Shown here one piece after another: positions 18,201 through 24,801 of a stretch of DNA of 53,308 nt; positions within the stretch are counted from its first letter, which is position 1; each line of letters begins with the position of its first letter. The DNA is from Deltaproteobacteria bacterium (lineage in GTDB: Bacteria > Myxococcota_A > UBA9160 > SMWR01): NCBI GenBank assembly GCA_019313245.1, contig JAFDBP010000040.1:1-53308 (forward strand), given 5' to 3'. Below the pieces are notes generated by a model, which ran no database searches, was not told the DNA's origin, and was given only the letters and a program-made list of their open reading frames with translations. The position numbers and the translations under genes were made by a program.

Positions 18201-19575
18201 GGCTGGCGAGGCGATCGAGGGCGCCGCATTCATCTTTCACGGCGGCATGTCGGGCATCTCGGACGGCAACCCGACCACGGCCAACGCGCAGGTCGAGGGC
18301 AACCAGGCGTCGGCGTGGCTGGGCTCGAGCGTATCCGGGGCCGGGGACGTAAACGGCGACGGCTACGCGGACGTGATCGTGGGCGCACCCGAATACGACG
18401 CGGGCCAGGTCGATGAAGGCATTGCCGCCGTATTCCTCGGCAGCGACACCGGTATCGCGAGCGGAAACCCGACCACGGCGGATGCGCTGATCGAAGGCGA
18501 TCAAGCCAACGCGCTGATGGGCGCGAGTGTGGCCGGAGCCGGCGACGTGAACGGCGATGGCTACGCGGACGTGATCGCGGGTGCGAGTGATTACGACGCA
18601 GGCGAGATCGACGAGGGCGCGGCATTCGTCATCCTCGGAAGCGCGACCGGCATCCCGAATGCCACCCCGGCGAGCGCGAACGCCCAACTCGAAGCGAACC
18701 AGCCCTATTCGTGGCTCGGCGCGAGCGTGTCGGGTGCGGGTGACGTGAACGGCGACGGCTACGCGGATGTCATCGTCGGCGCGTCCGATTACGACGCGGG
18801 TAAGACAGACGAAGGCGCGGCCTTCGTTTTCCTCGGCGGCGCGGCGGGCATCGCGAATGGCAACCCGGCCACGGCCGATGCGCAGATCGAGGCGCGACAG
18901 GTGGAAGCCTTCCTCGGCTGGAGCGTTTCGGGTGCCGGCGACGTGAATGGCGACGGCTTCGCAGACGTGATCGTCGGAGCGACCGATTACGACGCGGGCG
19001 AAATCGACGAGGGCGCCGCGTTCGTCTTCCTCGGCAACGCCGGAGCGGACGGTCGAACGGTGCTCGCGCGCCAGCTGCGGGGAGTGGCCGGTTCGATACC
19101 CGTCGAACCCTGGGGCACCTCGTACGTCCTCGACCAATTCAAGCTCGAAATGGCCGCGACGCACCCGATGGGGCGCGGGCGGGTCAAGCTCGAGGCCGAG
19201 ATCTGCCCCCCGGCCGCGCCGTTTGGAGATCTCAGCTGCAGCAGCCAGGTCTCTCCGAACTGGATCGATGCGACGGCGACACCGGGCGGCGTGATCCTCA
19301 GCGAGACGATTTCGGGCCTGACGTCCGACACCCTCTACCGCTGGCGAGCCCGCGTTCTCTACGCGCCCTTCGGCGTCACCGAGACCGGGATCACGCCGCC
19401 TCCGAACCCGGCCCACGGGCCCTGGCGGCGCGCGTCGGCGCAGGCCGTCGAGGCGGATGTCCGGACGCTGCCGGAGCCCGGAATGCTGGTAATGCTCAGC
19501 TCCGGGATCGCGCTGCTGATGCGGATCGGCGGTAAACGGTTGTGGGCCGGCTCCTATCGCAACGCTTCCAGATAG
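15274..19575 (+). CDS. FG-GAP (integrin-type) double-propeller protein with PEP-CTERM-like tail
   Basis: 1433 residues from ATG 15274 (alternative GTG 15304; see the promoter entry). A long basic N-region is followed by a hydrophobic signal (GLLVALVLAIPAATVHG). Residues about 70-300 are a beta-rich region; about 338-1257 are 14 tandem FG-GAP repeats of about 66 residues, each with a calcium loop of the form D-x-N-G-D-G-Y-x-D. Fourteen equals two seven-bladed propellers. Next is an FN3-like segment (GLTSDTLYRWRARV), then LPEPGMLVMLSSGIALLMRIGGKR: PEP motif, hydrophobic helix and basic cluster, the layout of PEP-CTERM exosortase signals, with about ten further residues. Predicted to be exported, sorted by exosortase and displayed on the surface or in the matrix. 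No exosortase gene is in the window. The last 22 bases overlap the convergent TPR gene. Confidence 0.85.
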   Translation: MRNLLGSVEFVRSICAGIASPRGFSRATNRDFSRDGRRSRPNALRGLLVALVLAIPAATVHGSAPEAKRGVSVIAPEIGNSAQVLGADAAWMGRIQHHLAEREYAVGPNLHGLQAPNRAHNLRTYFDATGIQVVDRTAVSSPDLLALRLASIGRGAQSLPVAPGEVTSAGARVEIRRPHIVEWYLNSAAGLEHGFTLERRPAGDGSLAVELAVRGARAVLDGERIVFLSATGRQLEYGKLAVLDAEGARLEARFEVPDPGRVRLIVDDRAASYPIEIDPLLAANDATASRAKSVAELVRERRLRRRGQKSSVSYAAVAAEEAAAFARLEAAMAFANGNPVTADAQLESNQASAALGTSVAGAGDVNGDGYADVIVGAPSYDAGEADEGAAFVFLGSASGVPDGNPVTADAQLESNQGSAALGTSVAGAGDVNGDGYADVIVGAPSYDAGEADEGAAFVFLGGASGVADGNPSTADAQLESDQASAALGTSVAGAGDVDADGYADVIAGAPGYDDVEAEEGAAFVFLGSASGVGDGDPLTADAQLESNQANAALGTSVAGAGDVNGDGFGDVIVGAPGYDDLEAEEGAAFVFLGSESGIADGNPGTAATQLESNQASAQLGGSVSAAGDVDGDGYGDVIVGARYYSSGASWGEGAALVFLGGVAGIADGNPATAAVVIKVDGDKVSFGASVSTAGDANGDGYADVIVGAPLYDSGDLAEGAAFLFLGSASGVTSQSVASAAARFESDQADAELGGCVASAGDVNGDGYADLIVGAALYDAGEIDEGAAFVFLGGASAIAGGDPAAADAQLESNQATAWLGTSVSGAGDLNGDGYADVIVGAPTYDAGEVDEGAAFVFLGGASGIADGNPATADTQLEGDQAGAWFGFSVSGAGDVNGDGYADVIVGASDYSAGQTYEGAAFIYLGSATGIADGDPVTADTQLESNQADAYLGWSVSAAGDVNGDGYGDVIVGSAAYSAGEAIEGAAFIFHGGMSGISDGNPTTANAQVEGNQASAWLGSSVSGAGDVNGDGYADVIVGAPEYDAGQVDEGIAAVFLGSDTGIASGNPTTADALIEGDQANALMGASVAGAGDVNGDGYADVIAGASDYDAGEIDEGAAFVILGSATGIPNATPASANAQLEANQPYSWLGASVSGAGDVNGDGYADVIVGASDYDAGKTDEGAAFVFLGGAAGIANGNPATADAQIEARQVEAFLGWSVSGAGDVNGDGFADVIVGATDYDAGEIDEGAAFVFLGNAGADGRTVLARQLRGVAGSIPVEPWGTSYVLDQFKLEMAATHPMGRGRVKLEAEICPPAAPFGDLSCSSQVSPNWIDATATPGGVILSETISGLTSDTLYRWRARVLYAPFGVTETGITPPPNPAHGPWRRASAQAVEADVRTLPEPGMLVMLSSGIALLMRIGGKRLWAGSYRNASR
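16285..19044 (+). repeat. Fourteen tandem FG-GAP coding repeats (about 198 bp each)
   Basis: Direct repeats of about 198 bp, each containing a version of GDVNGDGYADVIVGA. Repeats 1 (from 16285) and 2 (from 16483) differ by about ten bases by eye, whereas later units differ more. This points to a recent duplication at the 5' end of the array. Confidence 0.88.
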
Positions 19576-21689
19576 GGATTCGTCTGGTTCTTCAGTTGCG
19601 GAAACGATTCTCGAACGCGGTCGAACGCCCGAATCGCATTCTCCCTTTCGCCGAGGCGGAAGTAGAGAGCCGCGAGATTGAACGGGGCATTCTCGAAATT
19701 CGGGTCGATCTGTATCGCCGTCTCGAAAGCGCGGATGGCGCGATCGTATTCGCGCAGCTTCGTCAATGCGATGCCCGCGTGATTGTAGCTGGGGGCGTGG
19801 TCCGGGTTTAGCGCGATGCTCTTCTCGTAGCTCGCGACGGCCTCTTCGTGCCGCCCGAGCTTGGCGAGCGCGTTGCCCATGTTGTAGTAGAGCGACCAAT
19901 TGTCTCCGCCCTGCCGAGACAGTTCGGCGTAGTGGCGGAGCGCCTCCTCGTGAAGGCCGATCCTGTCGAGGGCGATGGCCAGGCCGGCTCTGCGATTCAG
20001 ATCCGAGGGGTTTGCTTCGACGGCTCTCCTTCGCTCGTCCAATTGGTTCGAGACATTCGCCTGGAGCCTCTCGAGCCGAGCCCTGGCGATCGTCACGATT
20101 TCTTCGGGGGAATTGCCGCCCTTGTTCAAGACGTCCGAATAGTGATCGATGGCCCGCTGGAGATCGCCGGATCGCTCGTAGGCCTCCCCGAGCAGATATG
20201 AGACCTGATGCGGCGATTCGTGCGAAAACGAATGCCCGTCCAGGAGTTCGATCGCCCGGCGCGGGTCGTTTTGCTGCAGCGCGTATCGGGCCCGGAACAG
20301 CCGGAGGGTGTCATCGGTCTGCCGGCGCTCGGCCAGTTGCTCCAGCAGCCCGAACGCTTCGACGTATTCTGCCTGTGCGAAGTAGTGTGCAGCCAGGTTG
20401 TTGTAGGCCTTCCACGCGGTTGGCGTCGTATTGATCGTCTCCCTCCAGAGGGTTTCATCGTCCCGCCAGATGCCGCTCTGCGTCCACGCCGCGAAGGCGA
20501 GGATTGCCACCGCTGCCGCAGCGGCGAACTGCTTCGCGATGTTCGGAATCTTCGCGAGCGCGAAGACGAGGGTCGCGGAGACCAGAAACGCAGCGGCATA
20601 AGAAGGGAGGTAGGCGTATCGGTCCGCGACGATTGGGTTCGTCGCGTAGAGGTTGAGCACGGGAAAGAGCGTAACGAGGTACCACCCCAGGGCGAAGGGG
20701 AGCTCCGAGCGGCGCTTTCCGAGTCGAATTGCGAGAGAGGCCGCCGCGGCGAGAGTGAGCGCGGAGAGCCACACCGCAGGATCGCCGATGCCGCTCGCGA
20801 GCTTCAGGTCGTAGATGGCCGAAAGTCCGGTTGGCAGCAGCAGCTTGCCGAGGTAGAAGAGCGGTATCTGTGCTGCGACCGCGAGCCGGGTGGCGAGGCT
20901 CTTGGATCCGAAGACGATGACGTGATCCGGATTGATCAGGCCCGACTGAGCGGCCACCCATTTGAAGAGGATCGCAGCCGTCAGCGCGATGGCGAAGAAT
21001 GGCACAAGGCGAGGAAGCTTTGCGCGCCAGCTCCTGGCGTCGAAGGTGGCCATCAGTAGCAGGACGCCCGGCAGAACCACGGCCGTCGCCTTCGAGAAAA
21101 TTGCGAGCGCGCAGCAGATCAGCGAGGCGGCGTAGGATGCCGACCGCTTTTCATTGGGATCGGCGAAATACCTCAAGAAGAAGTAGCAAGATGAGAAGAA
21201 GAACAGCCCGGACAACAAGACATTTCGGCAGGAGATGAAGTTCACCGCCTCGCTGTGAATCGGGTGGAGCGCGTATAGCAGCGCTGTTAGCAGGGCAGCA
21301 TTTTCCGCTCGCTGCTGGGTCAGCGCGCGCTCCTCGCCGAACAAGAGCGTCGCCAGTCGCCCCGTCATCGCGTAGACGCAGACGGCGTTCAGGTAATAGA
21401 GCAGCAGATTGGTGAGGTGGAATCCGAGGGGATTCTCTCCCCAGAGCGCGTAATCGAGCGCATAGGAGAGATCGCGCAGGGGCAGGTATTCGAGTCGATT
21501 CGCGAGAGAGAAGAAAATTCGCTTCAGATCGAACGCTGCGTAGGCGTCCTGACCCAGCAGCAGCACGCGATCGTCCCAGACGAAGTCGAAGTGCAGCGCG
21601 CGCCCGAAGGTCGCAGCGACGCAGATCAGGATGACCAGCAGATGAGCGGTCCGGCTGCTGCGAGCGTTACCGAAAACGTCTCTGGTCAT
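19554..21689 (-). CDS. TMTC-type polytopic membrane protein with C-terminal TPRs (putative GT-C glycosyltransferase)
   Basis: 711 residues from the ATG at 21689, preceded by GGGGGAA; a longer frame to 21941 has no supporting start signals. The N-terminal half has about ten membrane segments and the motif set shared by the TMTC/DUF1736-type proteins in this window: FVWDD after the first segment, LSYALDYALWG..P.GFHLTNLLL, ALHPIHSEAVNF and ADRYAYLPS. The Asp pair in the first loop is the usual catalytic or metal site of GT-C enzymes. Residues about 470-711 are TPR repeats (NMGNALAKLGRHEEAVASYEKS). Human TMTC proteins are O-mannosyltransferases. Substrate and sugar are unknown here. The 3' end overlaps the PEP-CTERM gene. 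Confidence 0.82.
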   Translation of the reverse strand: MTRDVFGNARSSRTAHLLVILICVAATFGRALHFDFVWDDRVLLLGQDAYAAFDLKRIFFSLANRLEYLPLRDLSYALDYALWGENPLGFHLTNLLLYYLNAVCVYAMTGRLATLLFGEERALTQQRAENAALLTALLYALHPIHSEAVNFISCRNVLLSGLFFFSSCYFFLRYFADPNEKRSASYAASLICCALAIFSKATAVVLPGVLLLMATFDARSWRAKLPRLVPFFAIALTAAILFKWVAAQSGLINPDHVIVFGSKSLATRLAVAAQIPLFYLGKLLLPTGLSAIYDLKLASGIGDPAVWLSALTLAAAASLAIRLGKRRSELPFALGWYLVTLFPVLNLYATNPIVADRYAYLPSYAAAFLVSATLVFALAKIPNIAKQFAAAAAVAILAFAAWTQSGIWRDDETLWRETINTTPTAWKAYNNLAAHYFAQAEYVEAFGLLEQLAERRQTDDTLRLFRARYALQQNDPRRAIELLDGHSFSHESPHQVSYLLGEAYERSGDLQRAIDHYSDVLNKGGNSPEEIVTIARARLERLQANVSNQLDERRRAVEANPSDLNRRAGLAIALDRIGLHEEALRHYAELSRQGGDNWSLYYNMGNALAKLGRHEEAVASYEKSIALNPDHAPSYNHAGIALTKLREYDRAIRAFETAIQIDPNFENAPFNLAALYFRLGERENAIRAFDRVRESFPQLKNQTNPYLEALR

Positions 21690-21890
21690 CGATTCCCCCA
21701 GCCTCTGCAAGCTATCTAATTTGCCTGGATTTGCCGCTGGGCATACCTTCGGCTCGTTAGGTGTTCCGCAAGAATTGGCAGCAACCTGAATTCGTACCCG
21801 CCGCGTGCAATCCCAGCACGAGTTCCGCGCCAACTTGCACGCTAGTTGCACATCGGATCCGAGTCGAAAGGGTCTTCTTCGCGCAGCGGA

Positions 21891-21906
21891 TGCGGAAAAT
21901 TCCGCA
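21891..21906. promoter_or_regulatory. Palindromic activator-site candidate
   Basis: TGCGGAA-AA-TTCCGCA is a 7+7 bp dyad flanked by GCGCA (21881) and TGCGC (21911). It lies about 140-155 bases upstream of the predicted sigma-54 transcript start, the usual distance for a bacterial enhancer-binding protein site. Function is inferred from position and symmetry only. Confidence 0.4.
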
Positions 21907-21973
21907 GGTGTGCGCCAGATCACGCCGCAAGTCATTTGCATTCACCGGGGGTCCGCCCTCAGCGAGGCGTAAA

Positions 21974-21999
21974 CTCTTGAATTGCTTGATTTTCAAGAG
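21974..21999. repeat. Inverted repeat near the -24 box
   Basis: CTCTTGAA (21974-21981) and TTCAAGAG (21992-21999) are perfect 8-bp inverted copies separated by ten bases, 19 bases upstream of the sigma-54-like element. This could be an operator or a second activator site. Confidence 0.35.
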
Positions 22000-22018
22000 G
22001 TTTCGACCGAAGAGTTGG

Positions 22019-22035
22019 TTGGCCCTGTTCTTGCA
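22019..22035 (+). promoter_or_regulatory. Putative sigma-54 promoter for the tetrahaem cytochrome
   Basis: TTGGCCCTGTTCTTGCA matches YTGGCACGRNNNTTGCW with GG at 22021-22022 and GC at 22033-22034; only two conserved positions differ. The predicted start, about 22046, gives a 75-base leader to the ATG, which has AGGAG six bases upstream. Confidence 0.58.
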
Positions 22036-22120
22036 GATCAGTTCAGAGGCCCGAGGAGTACATCGCGAACAGATCTCCTCGACGGTCGCGAATTCGCAGA
22101 AAACAACAAAGGAGCAGTAA

Positions 22121-22744
22121 ATGAGGCGCCAACAACTCACGCAACTCATCGGAGCACTCGTGGTGGCCGCTGCGTTGGTCGGTCTCCCGGCAACCGCTTT
22201 TGCCGTCATCACGGGTTCAGCGCACGACCTCAGCGCGCAGTCGTACACGACCGAGATCTGCAACGTTTGCCACACCCCGCACAATGCTTCGACCGTGACC
22301 GCGGCACCGCTGTGGGACCACACGGAAACCTCGGCGACCTACACGGTCTATTCGAGCACCACCCTGAACGCGAGCCCGGGTCAACCGAGCGGCGTTTCGA
22401 AGCTCTGCCTGTCCTGCCACGATGGTACGGTGGCGATCGACGCTTTCGCAGGCGCCACCGGAACTACCAGCGTGACGGGCGCGGCTCTGGTCGGCACCGC
22501 GCTGGCGAACGATCACCCGATCTCCTTCACCTACAACACGGCGTTGGCGACTGCGGACGGCGAACTCTTCGATCCCTCGACAGACACGACGTCTCTCGGC
22601 GGCACGATCGCGGAAGACCTGCTGTTCTCGGACAGCCTCGAGTGTGCTTCGTGCCACGATGTGCACAACGCGCTAGGCAATGCCAACCTGCTTCAGATCG
22701 CCAACACGGACAGCGATCTCTGCCTGACCTGCCACGACAAGTAG
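22121..22744 (+). CDS. Secreted tetrahaem c-type cytochrome
   Basis: 207 residues; the signal peptide ends at about residue 28 (ATAFA). CXXCH at 47, 96, 175 and 201, the last only two residues from the C-terminus. Five other His are present (35, 54, 67, 132, 182). Four of them (35, 54, 132, 182) are conserved in the N-terminal module of the 12-haem protein at 2975, just enough to give every haem a second His ligand. Small tetrahaem size is also that of some filament-forming extracellular cytochromes such as OmcE; filament formation here is speculation. A strong AGGAG site, an upstream sigma-54-like promoter and a perfect downstream terminator suggest a short, abundant transcript. The NHL lipoprotein gene follows. 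Confidence 0.93.
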   Translation: MRRQQLTQLIGALVVAAALVGLPATAFAVITGSAHDLSAQSYTTEICNVCHTPHNASTVTAAPLWDHTETSATYTVYSSTTLNASPGQPSGVSKLCLSCHDGTVAIDAFAGATGTTSVTGAALVGTALANDHPISFTYNTALATADGELFDPSTDTTSLGGTIAEDLLFSDSLECASCHDVHNALGNANLLQIANTDSDLCLTCHDK

Positions 22745-22786
22745 GCAGTTGCAGTAGCCGCCTCGCTTCGAGGTGGAGCATCATTT

Positions 22787-22824
22787 GGGCGCATCCCTTT
22801 GCGGGGATGCGCCCTTTGCTTTAT
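22787..22824 (+). terminator. Rho-independent terminator after the tetrahaem cytochrome
   Basis: A perfect 11-bp stem GGGCGCATCCC (22787-22797) / GGGATGCGCCC (22804-22814) with a 6-base loop, followed by TTTGCTTTATT. It would separate or attenuate the cytochrome transcript from the NHL lipoprotein gene. Confidence 0.88.
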
Positions 22825-22903
22825 TGGGCGCGGCACACCCCCAGGGGTGTTGCAGGGAATTTGAGGTATCTTGCGCGCCGTAAACGGGAATCGGGAGTAC
22901 GGG

Positions 22904-24046
22904 GTGAGGAAGATTCGAGGTCAACGGAGTCGGTCACTATCGGCAAACAGGAGATCGCGCGCCGTTGCGCGTTCTGGCACGGCGCTCGCCGTGCTGATCG
23001 GCTTCGGAGTCTGCATTCTGCTTTCTTCCTGCGCGGGCACCGGTGAGCCGGTCGAGCGCGATTACGTTCTCTTCCCACCTCCGCCGCAGCAGTCCCGCAT
23101 TCAGTTCCTGGCAGCCTACAACGGCGACGAGGACATTCTCCCGCCGTTGAGCGGCTTTCGCCGCCTCGTCATGGGCGAACGCGAGGGCCGCTTGCTGATC
23201 AAACCCTACGGCGTGGCGATCCACGACGGTCAGATCCTGATCTGCGACACGAAGCCCAACATCGTCGCGGTATTCGACCTCAGGAACCAGACAGTCGAGA
23301 TCCTCGGTGAGGGGCCGAGCGGCCAACTCGCCAAGCCGGTCAACATCGCGGTGGATGAGGATGGCACCCGCTACGTGGCGGACGCGAAACTCAACCGGGT
23401 GATGGTCTACGACGCGGATAACCGTTACGTCCGAGCGATCGGCAATCCCGAGGCCTGGTCGCCCACCGACGTCGCCATCATCGGCAAGCGACTCTACGTC
23501 ACCGACAGGAAGAATGGAGAGGTCGTTCTCGTCGAGAAAGCGACCGGCGAGGAGCTGAGGCGATTCAGTCCGGCTGGCGCCGGAGAAAATGCGCTCTTCT
23601 TCCCGACCAACCTCGCCGTGGGCGTCGACGGAAGCGTGTACGTCACCGAGACGGGGCATGCCCGGGTCCGCAAGTTCGACGATCGGGGGAAGCTGCTCAA
23701 GACCTTCGGTTCTCTGGGCGAGAGGCTGGGCCAGTTCGTGCGCCCAAAAGGCGTCGCGGTCGATCGTGATGGCAACGTCTATGTGGCGGACGCCGCTTCC
23801 GAGGTCGTCCAGATCTTCAATCCCGATGGCGATCTGCTGCTCTTCTTTGGCGGACCGGGAAATCGCCCGGGTGGGATCAACATGCCCGCGAAGGTGGTGA
23901 TCGATTACGACAACGTCGATCTCTTCGCGGATCGCGTGGCCCCCGGTTACAAGCTCGAATACCTGGTCGTCGTCACCAGTCAATTCGGGTCGAACAAGGT
24001 GAGCGTGTTTGGTTATATCGAGCCGAACGGGCAGGGCGGTGGTTGA
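22904..24046 (+). CDS. NHL-repeat beta-propeller lipoprotein
   Basis: 380 residues from GTG 22904, which has GGGAG six bases upstream; a TTG at 22871 would add 11 residues but has no site. A very basic N-terminus, a hydrophobic core and LLSSC give a lipobox with Cys43. Then a short pre-propeller segment (SRIQFLAAYNG) and about six NHL blades (KPVNIAVDEDGTRYVAD, RPKGVAVDRDGNVYVAD). Close in plan to the lipoprotein at 1902. It follows the tetrahaem gene across a terminator and precedes a TPR gene, so it may be expressed at a lower level than the cytochrome. Likely an envelope-anchored partner or assembly factor for the cytochrome (inference). Confidence 0.87.
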   Translation: MRKIRGQRSRSLSANRRSRAVARSGTALAVLIGFGVCILLSSCAGTGEPVERDYVLFPPPPQQSRIQFLAAYNGDEDILPPLSGFRRLVMGEREGRLLIKPYGVAIHDGQILICDTKPNIVAVFDLRNQTVEILGEGPSGQLAKPVNIAVDEDGTRYVADAKLNRVMVYDADNRYVRAIGNPEAWSPTDVAIIGKRLYVTDRKNGEVVLVEKATGEELRRFSPAGAGENALFFPTNLAVGVDGSVYVTETGHARVRKFDDRGKLLKTFGSLGERLGQFVRPKGVAVDRDGNVYVADAASEVVQIFNPDGDLLLFFGGPGNRPGGINMPAKVVIDYDNVDLFADRVAPGYKLEYLVVVTSQFGSNKVSVFGYIEPNGQGGG

Positions 24047-24104
24047 GGCTGGCCTCCCGCGGCGATCGCGGGCCCGATGGCGAAACTCGAAAGGGAGAAT
24101 GCGC

Positions 24105-24734
24105 ATGGGCGATGAGAACACGTCGGGCAGCCCCGACTTCCGCTTGGCGCTCTGGATCGGCGCGGCGGTGCTGGTGGGCGTGGCGATCATGATTGGCGTC
24201 GACTGGCCGGAGGAAACCAGCGCTCCCGCTCGAGATGCGACTGCGGGCATGGGATCGGAATTCGCGCCGCCACCCGCGGCCCCGCCGCAGACCCAGAGCC
24301 CACGAGCGGTTGCGGACCAGCTTTTCAACCGCGCGATGATGGCGCACGAAACCGGGCAGGCGCAGCAGGCCGCCATCTTCCTGCCCGAGGCCATCGCGGC
24401 GTACCAGAAGCTCGAACCCCTCGACGACGATGGCCTCTTCCACCTCTCCGTGCTCCAACTCGCGGATGGAGATGCGGTGGCGGCGCGAGCTACCTCGGAT
24501 CGCATTCTCGCCAAGGCGCCCGACCACCTGCTCGGGTTGGCGGCGGCCGCGAGGGCGTCGGAAGAGACTGCGCCGAGCGAAGCGAGGGCGTTCTGGCAAC
24601 GCTATCTCGACGTCTTCGCCGAGCAGCAGGGCAAGGAAGTCGAGTACGGGCACCACCAGCAGATGTTTCCAATGCTGAGCGCTCGCGCGAGCGAGTTCAT
24701 CGCCCGGACACCCGCGAACGCGGCGACTCCTTAG
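24105..24734 (+). CDS. Membrane-anchored TPR-like protein
   Basis: 209 residues. ATG 24105 is chosen for AAGGGAG seven bases upstream. There is a short cytoplasmic N-terminus, one membrane helix (about 15-34, LALWIGAAVLVGVAIMIG), a Pro/Ala-rich spacer and then helical repeats (about 65-200) with TPR spacing (NRAMMAHETGQAQQAAIFL, DGLFHLSVLQLADGDAVAA). The architecture is like the TPR part of CcmI/NrfG-type cytochrome maturation chaperones, which hold apocytochrome C-termini. Given its place after a cytochrome and an NHL lipoprotein, an apocytochrome-chaperone role is plausible but not shown. Confidence 0.72.
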   Translation: MGDENTSGSPDFRLALWIGAAVLVGVAIMIGVDWPEETSAPARDATAGMGSEFAPPPAAPPQTQSPRAVADQLFNRAMMAHETGQAQQAAIFLPEAIAAYQKLEPLDDDGLFHLSVLQLADGDAVAARATSDRILAKAPDHLLGLAAAARASEETAPSEARAFWQRYLDVFAEQQGKEVEYGHHQQMFPMLSARASEFIARTPANAATP

Positions 24735-24801
24735 AGGAGGCTCGAGGAAGTTCGCGCGCTGGCCGCGTATTCCGCTTCTCTTCCGGTAGAGCGGTGAGGA
24801 C

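Larger units (their letters stand above)
21690..22120. other. Divergent regulatory region upstream of the tetrahaem cytochrome
   Basis: 431 bases between the TMTC-type gene and the tetrahaem gene, noticeably richer in A/T than the flanking genes. From left to right it has the dyad TGCGGAA-AA-TTCCGCA (21891-21906), an 8-bp inverted repeat (21974-21999) and a sigma-54-like promoter (22019-22035). No convincing gene is seen. Confidence 0.6.

Noticed and set aside
16285..19044. Regular 198-bp direct repeats considered as a CRISPR-like array
   Set aside because: The repeats are contiguous coding FG-GAP blades without unique spacers.
17656..19899. 747-codon open frame on the minus strand across the FG-GAP gene
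   Set aside because: It is the shadow of a GC-rich repeated plus-strand gene; its product is a low-complexity repetitive sequence with no domain, and the plus frame has clear FG-GAP repeats.
22830..22861. GGCAC and TTGCA near the NHL lipoprotein start, considered as another sigma-54 site
   Set aside because: The GG-to-GC distance is about 20 bases, not 12.
24735..24801. CTGGCCGCG...CCGCTT upstream of the TMTC-type gene considered as sigma-54
   Set aside because: The GC is one base out of register and the TTGC core is missing.
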